Assembly: GCA_966250015.1 (NCBI GenBank)
Contig: CBINFS010000049.1
Coordinates: 1 to 25,038, forward strand
Direction: 5' to 3'
From: CBINFS01 sp966250015
GTDB lineage: Bacteria > Bacteroidota > Rhodothermia > Rhodothermales > DASSAV01
Length of the DNA stretch: 25,038 bases
The translations under genes were made by a program, and so were the position numbers. The notes beneath the pieces were generated by a model. It had not been told where the DNA came from and did not search any database. It worked only from the letters and a program-made list of their open reading frames with translations. Numbering within the stretch: the first letter of the stretch is position 1; each line of letters opens with the position of its first letter. Positions 22,367 to 25,038 of the stretch are shown here, piece by piece.

Positions 22367-23923
22367 ATGAGTGACATGCAGGAGAAAATTAATCGCCTCA
22401 TGGAAAAGCGAAAGGAGGCGTTTGCCGGGGGAGGGGAGGATCGAATTCGCAAACAGCATGAGAGCGGCCGATACACTGCGCGTGAACGTATCAACATGCT
22501 CCTCGATGAAGGTAGTTTCGAGGAGTTTGACATGTTCAAGACGCACCGTTGCACGACTTTCGGAATGGCGGACAAGCAGTATCCGGGAGACGGCGTCGTC
22601 ACCGGATACGGCACGATCGACGGGCGTCTCGTCTACGTTTTTTCTCAGGACTTTACCGTGTTCGGCGGCTCCCTCTCTGAGACGTTTGCGGAGAAGATCT
22701 GCAAGATCATGGACATGGCTGTGAAAAACGGCGCGCCCGTGATCGGTTTGAACGACTCGGGCGGAGCACGAATCCAGGAGGGGATCGAAAGTCTGGCAGG
22801 CTACACGGAGATCTTCTTGCGGAATGTGATGTCGTCGGGTGTCGTTCCGCAGATTTCCGGGATCTTTGGTCCCTGTGCCGGGGGTGCAGTCTATTCTCCT
22901 GCTCTGACCGACTTCACGGTGATGGTGGAGCATAACAGCTACATGTTCCTGACCGGCCCGAAGGTCGTGAAAGCGGTCATGCACGAGGACGTCGACACTG
23001 AGTCGCTTGGTGGCGCATCGGTCCATACCACGAAGAGTGGGGTTGCGCATCTGGCCGCGGAATCGGAAGAGCAGGCGATCGAGTACATCCGTCGCCTCCT
23101 CTCGTACATGCCCCAAAATAATCTCGAGTCCCCGCCCGTAAAGCCGACGGAGGACCCGTTCGATCGCGAGATACCGTATCTGAACGAGATCCTTCCGGAT
23201 AACGCGAACGAAGCCTACGACATGAAGGAGGTCATCCTGAACACGGTGGATGACGGGGAATTCCTCGAGATTCAGCCCAACTATGGATCCAATCTCATCG
23301 TCGGTTTCGGGCGCTATGCCGGCATTTCGGTTGGCATCGTGGCAAACCAGCCGCTGGTGCTCGCGGGTGTACTCGACAACGATGCATCCATCAAGGGGGC
23401 GCGGTTCGTTCGATTCTGCGACGCCTTCAACATTCCCATCGTGACGTTCGTCGACGTTCCGGGATTCCTACCGGGTACCGTTCAGGAGTACGGTGGGATC
23501 ATCCGGAACGGCGCCAAGCTGCTTTACGCGTATGCGGAGGCAACCGTACCGAAGGTTACGGTCACGACTCGTAAGTCGTACGGGGGCGCCTACTGTGTGA
23601 TGAGCTCCAAGCACCTCAGAGGAGACATCAACTACGCCTGGCCGAGCGCTGAAATCGCTGTGATGGGCGCAAAAGGAGCGGTTGAGATTCTTTTTGCGCG
23701 CGAGGCAAAAGCGGCAGGAGAGAATGCACAGGCTTTCATTGCGGAAAAAGAGAAAGAGTACGCGGAGCGCTTTGCCAACCCGTATGAGGCAGCCAAACGA
23801 GGCTACATCGATGACGTGATCGTTCCGGCTCGTACCCGCCTTCGTATATGCAAGGCACTCGTCATGCTGGAGGGCAAGCAGGACAAAAATCCGCCCAAGA
23901 AACACGGAAATATTCCGCTGTAA
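22367..23923 (+). CDS. mmdA: Methylmalonyl-CoA decarboxylase alpha subunit (acyl-CoA carboxyltransferase)
   Basis: A 518-residue carboxyltransferase of the propionyl-CoA carboxylase beta/MmdA family; it moves the carboxyl group from methylmalonyl-CoA to biotin. Both crotonase-like halves are present. The N-terminal half has GRYTARERI at 35-43, GLNDSGGARIQEG at 127-139 and GPCAGGAVYSPALTDF at 168-183. The C-terminal half has DVPGFLPGTVQEYGGIIRNGAK, then TRKSYGGAYCVM, which hold the second oxyanion site. Homodecameric or hexameric assembly is usual in the family. The choice of decarboxylase over biotin-dependent carboxylase rests on context: the next genes encode an OadG-like subunit, a biotin carrier and an OadB-like subunit, and no biotin carboxylase gene is present. 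The start at 22367 has no Shine-Dalgarno. The OadG-like gene follows 26-35 bases after the stop, consistent with an operon. Confidence 0.92.
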   Translation: MSDMQEKINRLMEKRKEAFAGGGEDRIRKQHESGRYTARERINMLLDEGSFEEFDMFKTHRCTTFGMADKQYPGDGVVTGYGTIDGRLVYVFSQDFTVFGGSLSETFAEKICKIMDMAVKNGAPVIGLNDSGGARIQEGIESLAGYTEIFLRNVMSSGVVPQISGIFGPCAGGAVYSPALTDFTVMVEHNSYMFLTGPKVVKAVMHEDVDTESLGGASVHTTKSGVAHLAAESEEQAIEYIRRLLSYMPQNNLESPPVKPTEDPFDREIPYLNEILPDNANEAYDMKEVILNTVDDGEFLEIQPNYGSNLIVGFGRYAGISVGIVANQPLVLAGVLDNDASIKGARFVRFCDAFNIPIVTFVDVPGFLPGTVQEYGGIIRNGAKLLYAYAEATVPKVTVTTRKSYGGAYCVMSSKHLRGDINYAWPSAEIAVMGAKGAVEILFAREAKAAGENAQAFIAEKEKEYAERFANPYEAAKRGYIDDVIVPARTRLRICKALVMLEGKQDKNPPKKHGNIPL

Positions 23924-23958
23924 CGGCCACTCTTGCCTTTTAGTAGATTGTGAAAAAT

Positions 23959-24327
23959 ATGGGCTGGGATAAAATCTTAGAAGGAAACGGATTCGGCATA
24001 ACCCTGACCGGGATGCTGATCGTTTTTAGCGGACTCATCCTTGTGAGTTTCTTTGTCTCGATGATGCCAAAAATAATGGCTTCGATCGAGCGCGTACGTT
24101 CATTCCGTGAGAGACGCGCCGTCCGTGCTGCTGTAGCAAATCAGGGGAGCGAATCCTTGCAGGATGCGGACGAACTGGAGCTTTGGGCAGCCATCGGTTA
24201 CGTCATTCAGGCTGAAATGGAGCAGGAAAACCTGCTGGACTACCAGTCGATCACGATCAGGCGCGACGCATCACAGCAGGTGTGGGCTGTCGCCGGCAAA
24301 ATGAGGACCCTTTCGACACGGATGTAG
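23959..24327 (+). CDS. OadG-like gamma/delta subunit of the sodium-pumping decarboxylase
   Basis: A 122-residue small membrane subunit. It has one N-terminal transmembrane helix (GITLTGMLIVFSGLILVSFFV, about residues 12-32), followed by a basic helix (IERVRSFRERRAVRAAV) and a soluble C-terminal half containing DELELWAAIGYVIQAEME, typical of OadG/MmdD proteins that tether the carboxyltransferase to the membrane beta subunit. A GTG three codons upstream (23950) is an alternative start. The classical Zn-binding C terminus of oxaloacetate decarboxylase gamma is not obvious, which fits the methylmalonyl-CoA type. It ends one base before the biotin carrier gene. Confidence 0.88.
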   Translation: MGWDKILEGNGFGITLTGMLIVFSGLILVSFFVSMMPKIMASIERVRSFRERRAVRAAVANQGSESLQDADELELWAAIGYVIQAEMEQENLLDYQSITIRRDASQQVWAVAGKMRTLSTRM

Positions 24328-24328
24328 C

Positions 24329-24775
24329 ATGCACAAATACGAACTCACGATAAACGACAAGTCGTTTACGATAACAGTAAAGCAGTTTTCATCGGAAGCC
24401 GCCGAGCTGGACGTCAACGGTAAGCTTTACAAGGTGAAAGTCGACCAGATTGTGACGACTGCACCCGGGACTCGTCCCAGAGCGATCACAAAGGCGCCTT
24501 CGCCGGCGTCTGCAAAAGCAGCCGCCTCGGCCTCCGCATCCCCTGCGGCTGCATCGGGTGGCGTCGGCAGCGTCACGGCTCCCATCCCCGGGCTCATCCT
24601 CGAGATTTTCGTCAAAGAAGGGGATGCGGTTGAAGCCGGGAAACCCTTGTTGAAGATGGAAGCGATGAAAATGGAAAACGTGATCACCGCTCCCACTTCC
24701 GGCAAGGTCGGCACGATCCGAGTCCGTAACGGCGACACCGTCATTCAGGGGCAGGAGCTGCTCACCATCGAATAA
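24329..24775 (+). CDS. mmdC: Biotin carboxyl carrier subunit of the decarboxylase
   Basis: A 148-residue protein. Residues 1-45 form a short beta domain, about 46-80 a flexible Ala/Pro/Ser linker (SPASAKAAASASASPAAAS), and 81-148 a biotinyl domain. The biotinylation motif EAMKMEN has the modified Lys114. The swinging arm carries the carboxyl group between the carboxyltransferase and the sodium-translocating beta subunit. Such Ala/Pro linkers are usual in MmdC and OadA carriers. The ATG lies one base after the stop of the OadG-like gene, so the two are translationally coupled. A 192-base spacer then separates it from the beta-subunit gene. Confidence 0.93.
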   Translation: MHKYELTINDKSFTITVKQFSSEAAELDVNGKLYKVKVDQIVTTAPGTRPRAITKAPSPASAKAAASASASPAAASGGVGSVTAPIPGLILEIFVKEGDAVEAGKPLLKMEAMKMENVITAPTSGKVGTIRVRNGDTVIQGQELLTIE

Positions 24776-24967
24776 ACGGCATCCCGACGAGGCCCGTGCC
24801 GAAAGCGCACCGGTCACGCCGCCTCTTCTGCGCTGACGCGGCGCGGTTCATGAGGGGCAATCGTCGGAGACGTTACGGCTTCGTGTGCCCGATCTCCCCT
24901 TTTTCACTCCAGCTAAAGGATTTGCGACAGACCTCATCGCACGCCTTATATCCCATACTTAATCAGG
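24776..24967 (+). promoter_or_regulatory. 192-base spacer before the beta-subunit gene, with attenuator-like hairpin
   Basis: No coding region is supported. AGGGG (24853-24857) can pair with CCCCT (24896-24900), enclosing a small CGTC/GACG hairpin (24862-24865 with 24869-24872), and is followed by Ts from 24901 to 24904. This is a possible weak terminator or attenuator within the operon. The closing stem is only five base pairs, so support is slight. Confidence 0.3.
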
Positions 24968-25038
24968 ATGGAAACCGTTTTTGAATTCCTAGGCCAGACC
25001 GGCTTCGCCAATGTGACGTTCGGCAATATTCTGATGAT
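24968..25038 (+). CDS. Start of sodium-translocating decarboxylase beta subunit (OadB/MmdB-like), truncated by window end
   Basis: The first 23 codons read METVFEFLGQTGFANVTFGN and then ILM before the window ends. The beginning resembles OadB/MmdB proteins, which open with a short helix followed by a GxxxI membrane segment, and the position after the gamma and biotin subunits fits the usual gene order. The beta subunit decarboxylates carboxybiotin and exports sodium. Identification relies mainly on context since only the N terminus is present. There is no clear ribosome-binding site beyond a nearby CAGG. Confidence 0.72.
   Translation, partial: METVFEFLGQTGFANVTFGNILM

Noticed and set aside
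22337..23116. 259-codon open frame antisense to mmdA
   Set aside because: It lies entirely opposite a strongly conserved carboxyltransferase gene; the translation is His/Arg-rich and without domain features.
22367..24775. Reading of the mmd cluster as a propionyl-CoA or acetyl-CoA carboxylase
   Set aside because: No biotin carboxylase is encoded, whereas OadG-like and OadB-like subunits are, which fits a decarboxylase sodium pump; the alternative cannot be excluded if a carboxylase subunit is encoded elsewhere.
24796..24984. 62-codon plus-strand frame in the spacer before the OadB-like gene
   Set aside because: It overlaps the start of the beta-subunit gene, is Arg-rich and lacks a ribosome-binding site.

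Overview
The window looks like a chromosomal stretch from a moderately GC-rich, marine or saccharolytic member of the Bacteroidota/Rhodothermota lineage. This is an inference from gene content: secreted GH9 and GH5_8 enzymes, Tat-exported Gfo/Idh oxidoreductase and TIM-barrel isomerase, an FG-GAP/UnbV protein of the CRTAC1 type, a methylmalonyl-CoA decarboxylase sodium pump, and few Shine-Dalgarno sequences. I see no rRNA, tRNA, CRISPR array, insertion sequence or phage gene.

Layout. 1-5.6 kb: the 3' end of a probable (alpha/alpha)-barrel protein and a DinB-like protein (+), then a large secreted GH9 enzyme, a YczE-type membrane protein and an SGNH esterase lipoprotein (-). 5.7-7.3 kb: nadE and a PEGA-domain lipoprotein (+). 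7.36-10.9 kb: a GH5_8 beta-mannanase lipoprotein (-), an AbgT-family transporter (+) and a TauE/SafE permease (-). 11.2-12.6 kb: an FmdB zinc-ribbon protein and lipoate-protein ligase (+). 12.65-18.77 kb: a tightly packed minus-strand operon encoding, in order of transcription, a six-hairpin glycosidase-like exported protein, a Tat-exported Gfo/Idh oxidoreductase, a Tat-exported sugar isomerase/epimerase-like TIM barrel, an RluA-type pseudouridine synthase and a YqhD-type aldehyde reductase. Just upstream lies a 67-residue single-span protein with a near-perfect Shine-Dalgarno. 19.4-22.1 kb: a secreted seven-motif FG-GAP/UnbV protein (+), an unrecognised 120-residue protein (-) and an ABM-domain protein (+). 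22.4 kb to the end: a sodium-pumping methylmalonyl-CoA decarboxylase operon (carboxyltransferase, OadG-like gamma, biotin carrier, start of the OadB-like beta subunit).

How they fit. The glycosidases, esterase and sugar-redox operon suggest extracytoplasmic breakdown of plant or algal glycans, perhaps acetylated mannan, although no SusC/SusD pair, sugar importer or regulator lies in the window. The most interesting unit is the glycosidase, Gfo/Idh and TIM-barrel operon. Its architecture resembles periplasmic keto-sugar pathways in which a glycoside is oxidised before its bond is broken; here that is inference from family membership and export signals. The decarboxylase cluster is a well-known type that couples methylmalonyl-CoA decarboxylation to sodium export.
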